Below, one piece after another: positions 1-4,991 of a DNA stretch of 9,804 nucleotides (within the stretch, counting starts at the first letter, position 1; each line of letters starts with the position of its first letter). Made by a program: the position numbers and the translations under genes. The notes beneath the pieces were generated by a model that ran no database searches, was not told the origin of the DNA, and was given only the letters and a program-made list of their open reading frames with translations. Origin of the DNA: an uncultured Lachnospiraceae bacterium (GTDB taxonomy: Bacteria > Bacillota > Clostridia > Lachnospirales > Lachnospiraceae); the NCBI GenBank assembly GCA_900554205.1, contig USGM01000116.1, positions 1 through 9,804 of the forward strand, read 5' to 3'.

Positions 1-28
1 ATTCCACCGTATAAATGGATGGTGGAAT
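1..28. repeat. Perfect 8-bp inverted repeat at the window edge
   Basis: ATTCCACC at 1-8 is the exact reverse complement of GGTGGAAT at 21-28, with a 12-nt loop. No clear U-tract follows, so as a plus-strand terminator it would be weak. It may be the end of an upstream transcript cut by the window edge. The AT-rich stretch 29-72 that follows could act as an UP element for the next promoter. Confidence 0.4.
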
Positions 29-72
29 TAAACTTTGCAATTTTCAAGAATTTTAATTCAAAGATTTAAAAA

Positions 73-101
73 TTGACTTTGCCGGAGGGGATTGTTATAA
101 T
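73..101 (+). promoter_or_regulatory. Strong sigma-A type promoter, probably of the original tRNA-Arg gene
   Basis: TTGACT (-35) at 73-78, a 17-bp spacer, and TATAAT (-10) at 96-101 preceded by TG (93-94, extended -10). The region upstream is AT-rich. Transcription should start near 107-109, about 48 nt before the tRNA-Arg 5' half at 156. The position and strength suit a stable-RNA promoter, and no protein gene follows it directly. Confidence 0.75.
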
Positions 102-131
102 AAGTGATGTCGGAAATTTAACGTTGGAAAT

Positions 132-150
132 GCCTGTATGACAGGCTTTT
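132..150 (+). terminator. Short terminator-like hairpin in the tRNA leader
   Basis: GCCTGT (132-137) pairs with ACAGGC (141-146) across a 3-nt loop, and TTTT (147-150) follows. The stem is only 6 bp and the U-tract is short, so it may be a weak terminator, a pause site or a processing signal between the promoter at 73-101 and the tRNA fragment. Confidence 0.3.
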
Positions 151-155
151 CATAG

Positions 156-194
156 GTTCTCATAGTTAAACGGATATAACAAGCGCCTCCTAAG
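156..194 (+). pseudogene. 5' half of tRNA-Arg(CCT), truncated in the anticodon stem
   Basis: These 39 nt match the first 39 nt of the complete tRNA at 373-444 except at 162 (A for G at tRNA position 7) and 171 (C for T in the D loop). The fragment contains the 5' acceptor strand, the D arm, the 5' anticodon strand and the CCT anticodon loop. From 195 onward the match is lost, so it cannot fold into a tRNA. It lies correctly downstream of the strong promoter at 73-101, which suggests that this is the original host half-gene. The abrupt end in the anticodon stem is what a tyrosine recombinase crossover in the anticodon loop would leave. Confidence 0.85.
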
Positions 195-372
195 ATATAA
201 CCATGGTTAAAGCCGTGAGTGAGTAAAAGGCGATAACTAAGAGTTCGATTTGAACTGTGGCATATAGAAATGTCGAAATAAGAAAACAGATGATTCATCA
301 CAAAAGTGATTGAGTTCATAAAGAAGGTCACCGTAACCGAAACAGGCTGAAAAGCTTGAAAATACGGCATTT
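195..372. other. 178-bp insert between the two tRNA-Arg copies; no supported gene
   Basis: No plausible coding frame is seen. The 91-codon open frame on the minus strand here runs through the tRNA fragment and has no recognisable family. Visible structure is a perfect 12-bp palindrome, TAACCATGGTTA (199-210), the inverted repeat AGTTC/GAACT around 242-256, and the hairpin ATCAC-AAAA-GTGAT around 297-310. It may be the residue of an excised or deleted integrative element, or element-derived attachment-arm DNA. Confidence 0.5.
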
Positions 373-444
373 GTTCTCGTAGTTAAATGGATATAACAAG
401 CGCCTCCTAAGCGCTAGTTGTGGGTTCAATTCCCGCCGGGAACA
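373..444 (+). tRNA. tRNA-Arg (anticodon CCT)
   Basis: A full cloverleaf can be drawn by hand. The acceptor stem is GTTCTCG (373-379) with CGGGAAC (437-443), including one T-G pair. The D stem is GTTA/TAAC. The anticodon stem is AGCGC (399-403) with GCGCT (411-415), with the CCT anticodon at 406-408. The T stem is GTGGG/CCCGC with loop TTCAATT (425-431), and the discriminator base is A444. No CCA is encoded. It reads AGG codons. A terminator follows 10 nt later. No convincing promoter was found just upstream, so it may depend on read-through from the promoter at 73-101, about 265 nt away. Confidence 0.93.
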
Positions 445-453
445 TCGATTTTT

Positions 454-495
454 TGCAACAATGATCGTAAAAATTCATTGTTGCATTTTTTATTT
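454..495 (+). terminator. Rho-independent terminator of tRNA-Arg
   Basis: A perfect 11-bp stem, TGCAACAATGA (454-464) with TCATTGTTGCA (475-485), a 10-nt loop, then TTTTTTATTTT. It lies 10 nt after the tRNA 3' end, so it ends the tRNA transcript and insulates it from the downstream mobile-element remnant. Confidence 0.9.
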
Positions 496-498
496 TAT

Positions 499-595
499 GG
501 TGCTTGCGAGCACCGAAAAAATATAAAAATGAGTAATTGGAGCACCGAAAAGAAAAAACGAGCACCAAGAACTAAATCTATTCAAGCACCCAATG
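499..595. repeat. GAGCACC direct repeats beside the tRNA, possible integrase arm-type sites
   Basis: GAGCACCGAAAA occurs at 508-519 and 540-551. GAGCACCAAGAA follows at 560-571 and the weaker AAGCACCCAATG at 584-595. The first copy is also half of an inverted repeat, GGTGCT (499-504) with AGCACC (509-514). Start-to-start spacings are 32, 20 and 24 bp. Short irregular direct repeats next to a tRNA attachment site are typical of arm-type integrase or excisionase binding sites. That role is inference only. A 25-codon ORF (529-606) runs through them without a ribosome-binding site and is not called a gene. Confidence 0.4.
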
Positions 596-606
596 GAGAT
601 AACTAA

Positions 607-746
607 AGTGTAGGATAAGATTTAGGTTGTCAATGAATGTAAAAATGGTTTTCTTGCTTGAAGAAAACAGGCCTGACGAAGTATCGCTCAGATTAGATTT
701 AAAATTCTAGTCTGGGCGATTTTTTTCGTTCAGGGAAAAGGAGGAA
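607..746 (+). other. Leader region of the parB remnant: two consecutive hairpins, no gene
   Basis: Apart from the structures listed, nothing codes here. GTTTTCTT (648-655) and AAGAAAAC (661-668) form a perfect 8-bp hairpin with a 5-nt loop. It is followed 14 nt later by the strong terminator at 683-726. A hairpin plus terminator just upstream of an element operon looks like an attenuated leader or the end of a small RNA. No confident promoter was found between 496 and 683. Confidence 0.4.
683..726 (+). terminator. Strong Rho-independent terminator upstream of the parB remnant
   Basis: A 15-bp stem pairs 683-697 (ATCGCTCAGATTAGA) with 706-720 (TCTAGTCTGGGCGAT), using two G-U pairs and an 8-nt loop, followed by a run of seven T (720-726). 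It either ends an upstream transcript that is now lost or attenuates the operon that began with parB. Confidence 0.85.
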
Positions 747-977
747 ATGTCATTGACAGAAAAGACGGATATCAGAGATTCGGATGAAAAAGTAGTTGAA
801 ATTGAAATGGAGCGGTTAAGAAATTTTACGAATCATCCATTCAAGGTAATCGGTGACAGTCAGATGATAGAACTACAGGACAGTATTAAGAAATATGGAG
901 TTCTTAATCCATTGATCGTCAGGCCGAGGAAAGAAGGTTACTATGAAATTATTTCAGGTCACAGAAGTCGGATATGA
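747..977 (+). pseudogene. ParB-like partition protein, N-terminal fragment
   Basis: The frame encodes the start of a ParB/Spo0J-type nuclease-like domain: a conserved stretch near residues 27-50 (NHPFKVIGDSQ), then LQDSIKKYGVLNPLIVRP, and the motif EIISGHR near residues 67-73. The protein then runs into foreign sequence and stops at 975-977. ParB homologues continue well beyond GHR, so most of the protein, including the helix-turn-helix part, is gone. The ATG at 747 lies only 2 nt after AAGGAGG (738-744). TTG at 753 has a better 8-nt spacing and may be the real start. Such ParB proteins sit in the maintenance module of Tn1549-like conjugative elements. The break near 962-970 joins it to a relaxase remnant. 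Confidence 0.8.
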
Positions 978-2109
978 AACCGGCATGAGATTCACAAAAG
1001 GAAAGCACGCATTCATTGTGGCAACTCATGTGGATCGGGCACATATTCATAACCACATCATTTTCAATTCCACAAATCTGGAATGTGATCGGAAGTTCCG
1101 GGATTTCTGGTTTTCCGGAATAGCATTGCAGAGACTAAGCGACATTATCTGTCTGGAGCATGGACTTTCTGTTATTCCAAAGGTAAAGCCGAGTGAAAGA
1201 CAGCGGAGAACAAAGTACCCGGAACGTGTGAGCATAAGGGATGTCATCCGGGAAGATATTCTGAAATGCCTGGATCAGAAACCGGCCGATTTTGAAGAAC
1301 TTCTGAAATTTTTACAGGCAGAAGGATATGAAATCAAGCGTGGCAAGCATACCGCAGTCTGTGGAAAAGAGCAGAAACGTTTTATTCGGTTCCGTTCACT
1401 TGGAGAGGATTTTACAGAAGAAAATCTGAAAAAAGTGATTGCCGGAGAGAAAGAGCCTCCTGAAAAAAATGAAAAAGTACCAGAACGGAAAGAAGCAAAA
1501 CCGGAAAAGCGTAAGTTTGATCTGGTAGTTGATATTCAGGAAAAAATGGCACAGGGAAAGAACGGCGGCTATGTCCATTGGGCGAAAAAATATAATGTGA
1601 AACAGTTTGCGGAATCTATTCTGTTTTTACAGCAGCATAATATTCACGATAAGGAAACGCTGGATGCATTGGTGGACGGGAGTTCTGCAAAATACCATGA
1701 GCTTATGAAAACCATCAAAGATGCAGAGGAGAAGATGGCAGCAAATAAAGTGATCAAGACTCACATTATCAATTATGCCAAGACCAGAGAAACATATATT
1801 GCCTACCGAAAATCAGGATACAGTAAGAAATTTTTCGAGGCACACCGGGATGAAATCACTCTTCATAAGGCCGCAAAGGAAGCATTTTCAAAACTGCCGG
1901 ATGGAAAGATTCCAAAGGTAAAGGATCTGAATGAAGAATTTGCAAGAATGCTTTCAGAGAAAAAGTCAGCTTACAGTGAATACAAGAAAATAAAAAAAGA
2001 GATGCGGGATTATCAGATAGCGAAGCAAAATGTGGAATCCTTCTATGCTGCTCAGCAGAGCTGGGATATAGAGGAAGACATGAAAAAGAAACGGCATCAG
2101 GAGAGATAA
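943..2109 (+). pseudogene. Conjugative relaxase (MobP/Rlx type, PF03432-like), N-terminally deleted
   Basis: The genuine relaxase part begins near 966. The first five or six codons of the open frame (ATG at 943) are out-of-frame parB sequence, and there is no ribosome-binding site. Retained is RFTKGKHAFIVATHVD, then the histidine triad motif H29-x-D31-x-x-H34-x-H36-N-H38 that binds the metal in relaxases. A long, lysine- and glutamate-rich helical C-terminal region follows, with an intact stop at 2107-2109. Full-length relatives start about 80-110 residues earlier, with the catalytic tyrosine in the missing part. The product, if made, could not nick or covalently hold oriT. The relationship to Tn1549-family relaxases is from memory of the family and fits the neighbouring ParB. 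Confidence 0.88.
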
Positions 2110-2111
2110 GC

Positions 2112-2224
2112 ATGCGGGCAATCATCAAAAATATATTGGTGGTTGCTCTCTTTTTTTATATTTCGGCATAGCAGGAATGTATCAGCACTCACAAAGTGAG
2201 GGCGCAGCTTGTCATCGAAGATGA
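2112..2224 (+). pseudogene. Small hydrophobic ORF after the relaxase, apparently frameshifted
   Basis: An ATG at 2112, 2 nt after the relaxase stop, opens a 19-codon frame (MRAIIKNILVVALFFYISA) ending at TAG 2169-2171. Within it lies a run of seven T (2151-2157). In the next frame the text continues as YFGIAGMYQHSQSEG and on to TGA at 2222-2224, which looks like a natural continuation of a one-helix membrane protein of about 37 residues. A one-base slip in the T-run would explain the split. I recall a small membrane ORF after the relaxase in related elements, but did not verify this. It could also be non-coding. Confidence 0.4.
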
Positions 2225-2295
2225 CATTCTAAGGGGATTGGGGATGTGCCTCCAACAAGCAAAACGCGCCCGTGTACGTACGGGGGCACTGCTTG
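2188..2295. other. Cluster of three hairpins after the relaxase remnant, candidate oriT or structured RNA
   Basis: Three inverted repeats occur in 108 bp. CTCAC-AAA-GTGAG is at 2188-2200. GTCATC-GAA-GATGAC is at 2211-2225. A nested pair has CAAGCA (2256-2261) with TGCTTG (2290-2295) enclosing CCCGT (2269-2273) with ACGGG (2280-2284). No protein family is recognised in 2225-2321, although an open frame crosses it. Palindromes of this kind next to a relaxase gene are typical of transfer origins. The nick site cannot be placed from the sequence, and the region could instead be a conserved structured RNA. Confidence 0.35.
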
Positions 2296-2321
2296 CTAAC
2301 TTAGTGATTGTCGAACCTACC

Positions 2322-2350
2322 TTGACTGCCCTTAAAATATAAAGTATTAT
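2322..2350 (+). promoter_or_regulatory. Promoter of the AraC-family regulator gene
   Basis: TTGACT (2322-2327), a 17-bp spacer and TATTAT (2345-2350). Transcription should start near 2356, inside the palindrome at 2355-2368 and about 30 nt before the start codon at 2388. Confidence 0.75.
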
Positions 2351-2354
2351 ATGA

Positions 2355-2368
2355 TTAGTTTAAACTAA
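2355..2368. promoter_or_regulatory. 14-bp perfect palindrome on the araC transcription start, candidate DtxR-type operator
   Basis: TTAGTTTAAACTAA is a perfect palindrome just after the -10 box, so a bound protein would block transcription. It fits the pattern TTAGnnTAnnCTAA, the core of boxes bound by the iron- and manganese-dependent DtxR/IdeR family. That match is by eye and the repressor gene is not in the window. Self-repression by the AraC protein is less likely, because its probable sites downstream of araC are direct repeats of a different sequence. Confidence 0.5.
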
Positions 2369-2387
2369 CTCAAAAGGAGGGCGTACG

Positions 2388-3353
2388 ATGACAAACCAAT
2401 ATATGACGAAGCTCTACCACGATCTGCTCTCCAACTCTCCGCAGACAGTGACAATAGATATTCCGGCTGATATGGGAACAGGCCAGATTTCACAGGTTGT
2501 TACAAAGCAAGGAGCTGTTGTATCAGACTGGAAAATGAACTATTTTTCAGATATGAATGTGCAAGGTGTAAGTTGTGAAGATTATATTCAACTTTTATTT
2601 TGCTTCAATGATGGCGTGTCGTGGAATATTGCAGATGCGCGTCAAAGTGTCAGCATCCAGAAAGGCGAATCTTGCATTTATCGAGGACATGGTAAGATGG
2701 AATACTTGTGTTATTCTGGAAAGAAAGATTTTCTTTTCAAAAATATAAAAATTCCCATGTCCTATTTTCACAAAATTTTGAATGACTATTTTGAAGATAG
2801 TGAAATAAACGCTTATGAAAAGAAATTGCTGACAGGAATTTCAAAAGTGAGCGTTACCCCGTATATGGAACACATTTTTGCGGAGGTAAAAGATTTTACG
2901 CAATATCGTGGCGGTTTAGGGTATCTATTCTTGGAAAGCAAAGTTTTTGAATTGCTGTCTGTGTATTTGAGTGAAGTATTGGAACTCAATATTCTTTCAT
3001 CGAGCTATATCAGCATTTCCAAAAGTGACAGGGACTCGATTACCGAAGCAAAAAGGATTATCGATAGCCAGCTTGCTTTTGCGCCAAGCTGTGAGGAACT
3101 GGCGAAAAAGGTAAATATCAGTGTTTCCAAATTGACAAAGGGATTTAATTCTTTATTTGGGACATCTGTTCACGCATATATCATAGATCAAAGACTGGAA
3201 AAGGCGGCAGGATTGCTTTTGGAAAGCGACTTGAACGTAAGTCAGATTGCAATGCTGGTTGGATATTCAAAACCAAGCAACTTTGCGGCTGCGTTCAAAA
3301 AGAAATATGGGGTAATACCCAAGAACTATAAAGATGAAAATACGATTGGCTAA
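2388..3353 (+). CDS. AraC-family transcriptional regulator (PchR/YbtA-like)
   Basis: The protein has 321 residues. The C-terminal DNA-binding domain is clear: a first helix-turn-helix at about 234-255 (SCEELAKKVNISVSKLT) and a second at about 284-312 with the family signature IAMLVGYSKPSNFAAAFKKKYG and a closing P-x-x-Y. The N-terminal 200 residues form a ligand-sensing half, with no recognisable transmembrane segment. In overall layout it resembles PchR and YbtA, which bind a ferric siderophore in the cytoplasm and activate its uptake genes. The similarity is judged from architecture and context, not from alignment. The start ATG has AGGAGGG 6-7 nt upstream. The gene has its own promoter and a palindromic operator. 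Its terminator lies at 3429-3472, and the transport operon follows on the same strand, so it is most likely that operon's activator. Confidence 0.9.
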   Translation: MTNQYMTKLYHDLLSNSPQTVTIDIPADMGTGQISQVVTKQGAVVSDWKMNYFSDMNVQGVSCEDYIQLLFCFNDGVSWNIADARQSVSIQKGESCIYRGHGKMEYLCYSGKKDFLFKNIKIPMSYFHKILNDYFEDSEINAYEKKLLTGISKVSVTPYMEHIFAEVKDFTQYRGGLGYLFLESKVFELLSVYLSEVLELNILSSSYISISKSDRDSITEAKRIIDSQLAFAPSCEELAKKVNISVSKLTKGFNSLFGTSVHAYIIDQRLEKAAGLLLESDLNVSQIAMLVGYSKPSNFAAAFKKKYGVIPKNYKDENTIG

Positions 3354-3367
3354 ACCTAAAAAAATAC

Positions 3368-3428
3368 CGATTTTGGGTAGAATGAAATCGAGTTTGGGTT
3401 GGATGTAACAACGAAAATTGGTAGAATT
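3368..3428. promoter_or_regulatory. Three direct repeats upstream of the transport operon, probable AraC-protein sites
   Basis: Related 17-mers start at 3368 (CGATTTTGGGTAGAATG), 3389 (CGAGTTTGGGTTGGATG) and 3412 (CGAAAATTGGTAGAATT). The first two agree at 14 of 17 positions and the third matches the first at 12 of 17. Spacings of 21 and 23 bp put them roughly two helical turns apart, on one face of the DNA. That is the classical arrangement for AraC-type activators. The second repeat contains the putative -35 box and the third covers the spacer and -10 box, so the third may be fortuitous or repressive. Confidence 0.6.
3399..3427 (+). promoter_or_regulatory. Putative activator-dependent promoter of the ECF/ABC operon
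   Basis: TTGGAT (3399-3404), a 17-bp spacer and TAGAAT (3422-3427). The weak -35 lies inside a repeat likely bound by the AraC protein, consistent with activation. The predicted start, about 3433, falls in the 5' arm of the hairpin at 3429-3462, so transcripts would begin within that structure and only partly form it. Confidence 0.5.
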
Positions 3429-3472
3429 TGCGATGTGGTTAGAGAACATTAACCGCATCGCATTTTTATTTT
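3429..3472 (+). terminator. Rho-independent terminator between araC and the transport operon
   Basis: TGCGATGTGGTT (3429-3440) pairs with AACCGCATCGCA (3451-3462) over 12 bp with one G-U pair and a 10-nt loop, followed by TTTTTATTTT. It would stop araC transcripts before the S-component gene, so the downstream genes need their own promoter. A transcript starting near 3433 would lack the first stem bases. Confidence 0.88.
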
Positions 3473-3499
3473 CCAAATAAAGTGAGGAGGAATAAGTGT

Positions 3500-4102
3500 A
3501 TGAAACAAAAGTTAAATGCGAAAGATTTTATTCTCATCGGTGTTTTAACAGCCCTCATGTGGATTATCTGCATGGTTATCAGCACCATTATGAGCGTGGC
3601 TGGCCCGGTGACAAATGTATTTTACCCGTCCGTTGTTGCAATCCCGAATGGCATCGTTATGATGCTCCTGCTGGCTAAGGTGCCGAAGAAAGGCGTGTTT
3701 ACCATTTGCGCCGCAATTCAGGCTATCCTGTTCCTGCTGGTTGGTGCTTTCTGGTTTATTCCTATCGGCTTGGTAATTGGCGGTATCATCTGCGATTTTC
3801 TGGTTATGAGCCGGAATGAAATCACAATGAAGTCCATGATGGCAGCCTATGCGCTGTTCAGCGCTATCTTCGCTTTTAGTGCTATCTGCCCCATCAAATT
3901 TCTTCAAAGTGCGTTTGTCGGAGCAATGGAGAAAAACAATATTGCCCCGGAGTACATTCAGGGAATGTTGAGCATTACTTCTGTTCCCATGCTGGTAGTC
4001 ATTGTTGCTGCCGGATTAGTGGGCGGTCTGATTGGTGGCTTTATCGGTCAGAAAGCGTTGAAAAAACACTTTATCAAAGCTGGACTTGTTTCAGTAAAAT
4101 AA
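3500..4102 (+). CDS. ECF transporter S component, MptD family (substrate-binding membrane protein)
   Basis: The protein has 200 residues and is almost wholly hydrophobic, with about five or six membrane segments (about 10-32, 40-60, 66-88, 90-102, 115-130 and 162-184). It starts with an N-terminal LIGVLTALMW helix of the type that contacts the T component in ECF S proteins and ends in a basic tail. Its length and composition fit the MptD/Trep_Strep S-component family, whose substrates are largely undefined. I chose ATG 3500, 9 nt after AGGAGG (3485-3490), over the GTG at 3482, which overlaps that site. It captures the substrate and docks on the T protein and ATPase encoded just downstream. 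The co-encoded YbtPQ/IrtAB-like pair suggests a metal chelate or tetrapyrrole, but this is inference. Confidence 0.85.
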   Translation: MKQKLNAKDFILIGVLTALMWIICMVISTIMSVAGPVTNVFYPSVVAIPNGIVMMLLLAKVPKKGVFTICAAIQAILFLLVGAFWFIPIGLVIGGIICDFLVMSRNEITMKSMMAAYALFSAIFAFSAICPIKFLQSAFVGAMEKNNIAPEYIQGMLSITSVPMLVVIVAAGLVGGLIGGFIGQKALKKHFIKAGLVSVK

Positions 4103-4111
4103 CAGGATCAG

Positions 4112-4200
4112 CCCCCTGAAACTTTATCAGGCAATACAGGCAAGCGGGCTGCCTGATTTCAGAGCGTGGGGGTGAGAACAGTCCCGCGCTTTGATTTTTA
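4112..4200 (+). promoter_or_regulatory. Structured intergenic RNA with possible terminator/antiterminator switch
   Basis: A terminator-like hairpin pairs AGCGTGGG (4163-4170) with CCCGCGCT (4183-4190, one G-U pair), followed by TTGATTTTTA. Upstream, CTGAAA (4116-4121) pairs with TTTCAG (4157-4162) and TCAGGCA (4127-4133) with TGCCTGA (4150-4156). CCCCC (4112-4116) can reach GGGGG (4168-4172), which overlaps the terminator's 5' arm. Two exclusive folds are therefore possible. It would tune the amount of T, A and ABC genes relative to the S gene. A simple mRNA-stabilising or processing element is the alternative. No known riboswitch class was recognised. Confidence 0.5.
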
Positions 4201-4215
4201 TAGGGAGACATTTGA

Positions 4216-4989
4216 ATGGAAGAAGCACAAATTAAACAAATAATCGAGCGCCAGCCCTTACATGGCTCTGCGCTCCTCGCCCCACGCTGCAAGATACTTC
4301 TTTTGGTCTGCATTGGTTTTGTTAGTTATTTTCTGGCCGGAGAAGTTGTCAGTCTCGTGCTCATGCTGGTTTACGGGCTGTTTATTGCCTTTGGTAACGG
4401 TGGAAAATGGGCTGTCAAAATGATAGTGACCTATATTATTGTTGCTTATCTCAATGCCCTGCTCCGTTACGTCCAAGTTCCGGTTTTAAGTGTGATTATG
4501 AGCGTGTTCGGCGTGACGGTCTTAAAACTGATCCCTATCATGATGATGGGACTTTGGATATTGCGAACTACATACATGGATGACTTAATGGTGGCACTTC
4601 AACGGATGCGGCTGCCCCAGGCAGTCACAATCCCCCTTGTTGTTATGTTCCGCTATATCCCTACTTTACGGATTGAATACCGACAAATCCGAAGCACGAT
4701 GGATATTCGCGGTATCAGTGATACCGTGTGGAAACGGGTATCCCATCCGTTAGCAACCATAGAATATATTTTGATACCTCTGCTGATGCGGTGCTTGAAA
4801 GTCACTGATGAACTGGCAGCATCCGGCACAACACGCGGTCTGGAGTTGGAGTGCAAACGATACGCGCTGCGGCCAATCCGTTTTTCGTGGCCGGAAATCG
4901 TGGTATCACTGTTGGGTATCCTCTTTTTGGTCGGTTTGCTTTTTATCGACCAGACTAAAATCGGGGAAATCATTTTGTGGAGGGTATGA
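4216..4989 (+). CDS. ECF transporter transmembrane component (EcfT/CbiQ family)
   Basis: The protein has 257 residues. Hydrophobic segments lie at about 26-46, 47-60, 66-84, 88-116, 183-192 and 226-245. Between them is the cytoplasmic coupling region with the two x-R-G signatures of EcfT proteins, IRG at 164-166 (STMDIRGIS) and TRG at 206-208 (SGTTRGLE). These helices insert into the grooves of the two ATPase domains and carry ATP-driven motion to the S component. Length is normal for the family. The start ATG has AGGGAG about 8 nt upstream. Its stop is only 2 nt before the ATPase start, and the latter's ribosome-binding site lies inside this gene, implying coupled translation. With the preceding S gene and following ATPase it forms a complete dedicated (group I-like) ECF importer. 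Confidence 0.92.
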   Translation: MEEAQIKQIIERQPLHGSALLAPRCKILLLVCIGFVSYFLAGEVVSLVLMLVYGLFIAFGNGGKWAVKMIVTYIIVAYLNALLRYVQVPVLSVIMSVFGVTVLKLIPIMMMGLWILRTTYMDDLMVALQRMRLPQAVTIPLVVMFRYIPTLRIEYRQIRSTMDIRGISDTVWKRVSHPLATIEYILIPLLMRCLKVTDELAASGTTRGLELECKRYALRPIRFSWPEIVVSLLGILFLVGLLFIDQTKIGEIILWRV

Positions 4990-4991
4990 CG

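Noticed and set aside
195..262. Possible second degenerate tRNA (GGTTAAAGC and GAGTTCGA look like D- and T-arm pieces)
   Set aside because: No acceptor or anticodon stem can be paired, so the resemblance is probably chance.
95..370. 91-codon minus-strand open frame across the tRNA fragment
   Set aside because: It runs antisense through the tRNA half-copy, and its protein resembles no family I recognise.
508..595. CRISPR-like array
   Set aside because: The repeats are only 7-12 bp with irregular 20-32 bp spacing, unlike CRISPR repeats, and no cas gene is present.
418..606. 62-codon plus-strand open frame
   Set aside because: It starts inside the tRNA-Arg gene and crosses its terminator. The in-frame 25-codon ORF from 529 also lacks a ribosome-binding site.
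3482..3499. Upstream GTG start for the S component
   Set aside because: The GTG adjoins the AGGAGG that serves ATG 3500, and the extra six residues (MRRNKC) are not part of the family's N-terminus.
4977..4991. Upstream GTG start for the ECF ATPase
   Set aside because: It overlaps the ribosome-binding site GGAGGG, and ATG 4992 has ideal spacing and begins the conserved domain.
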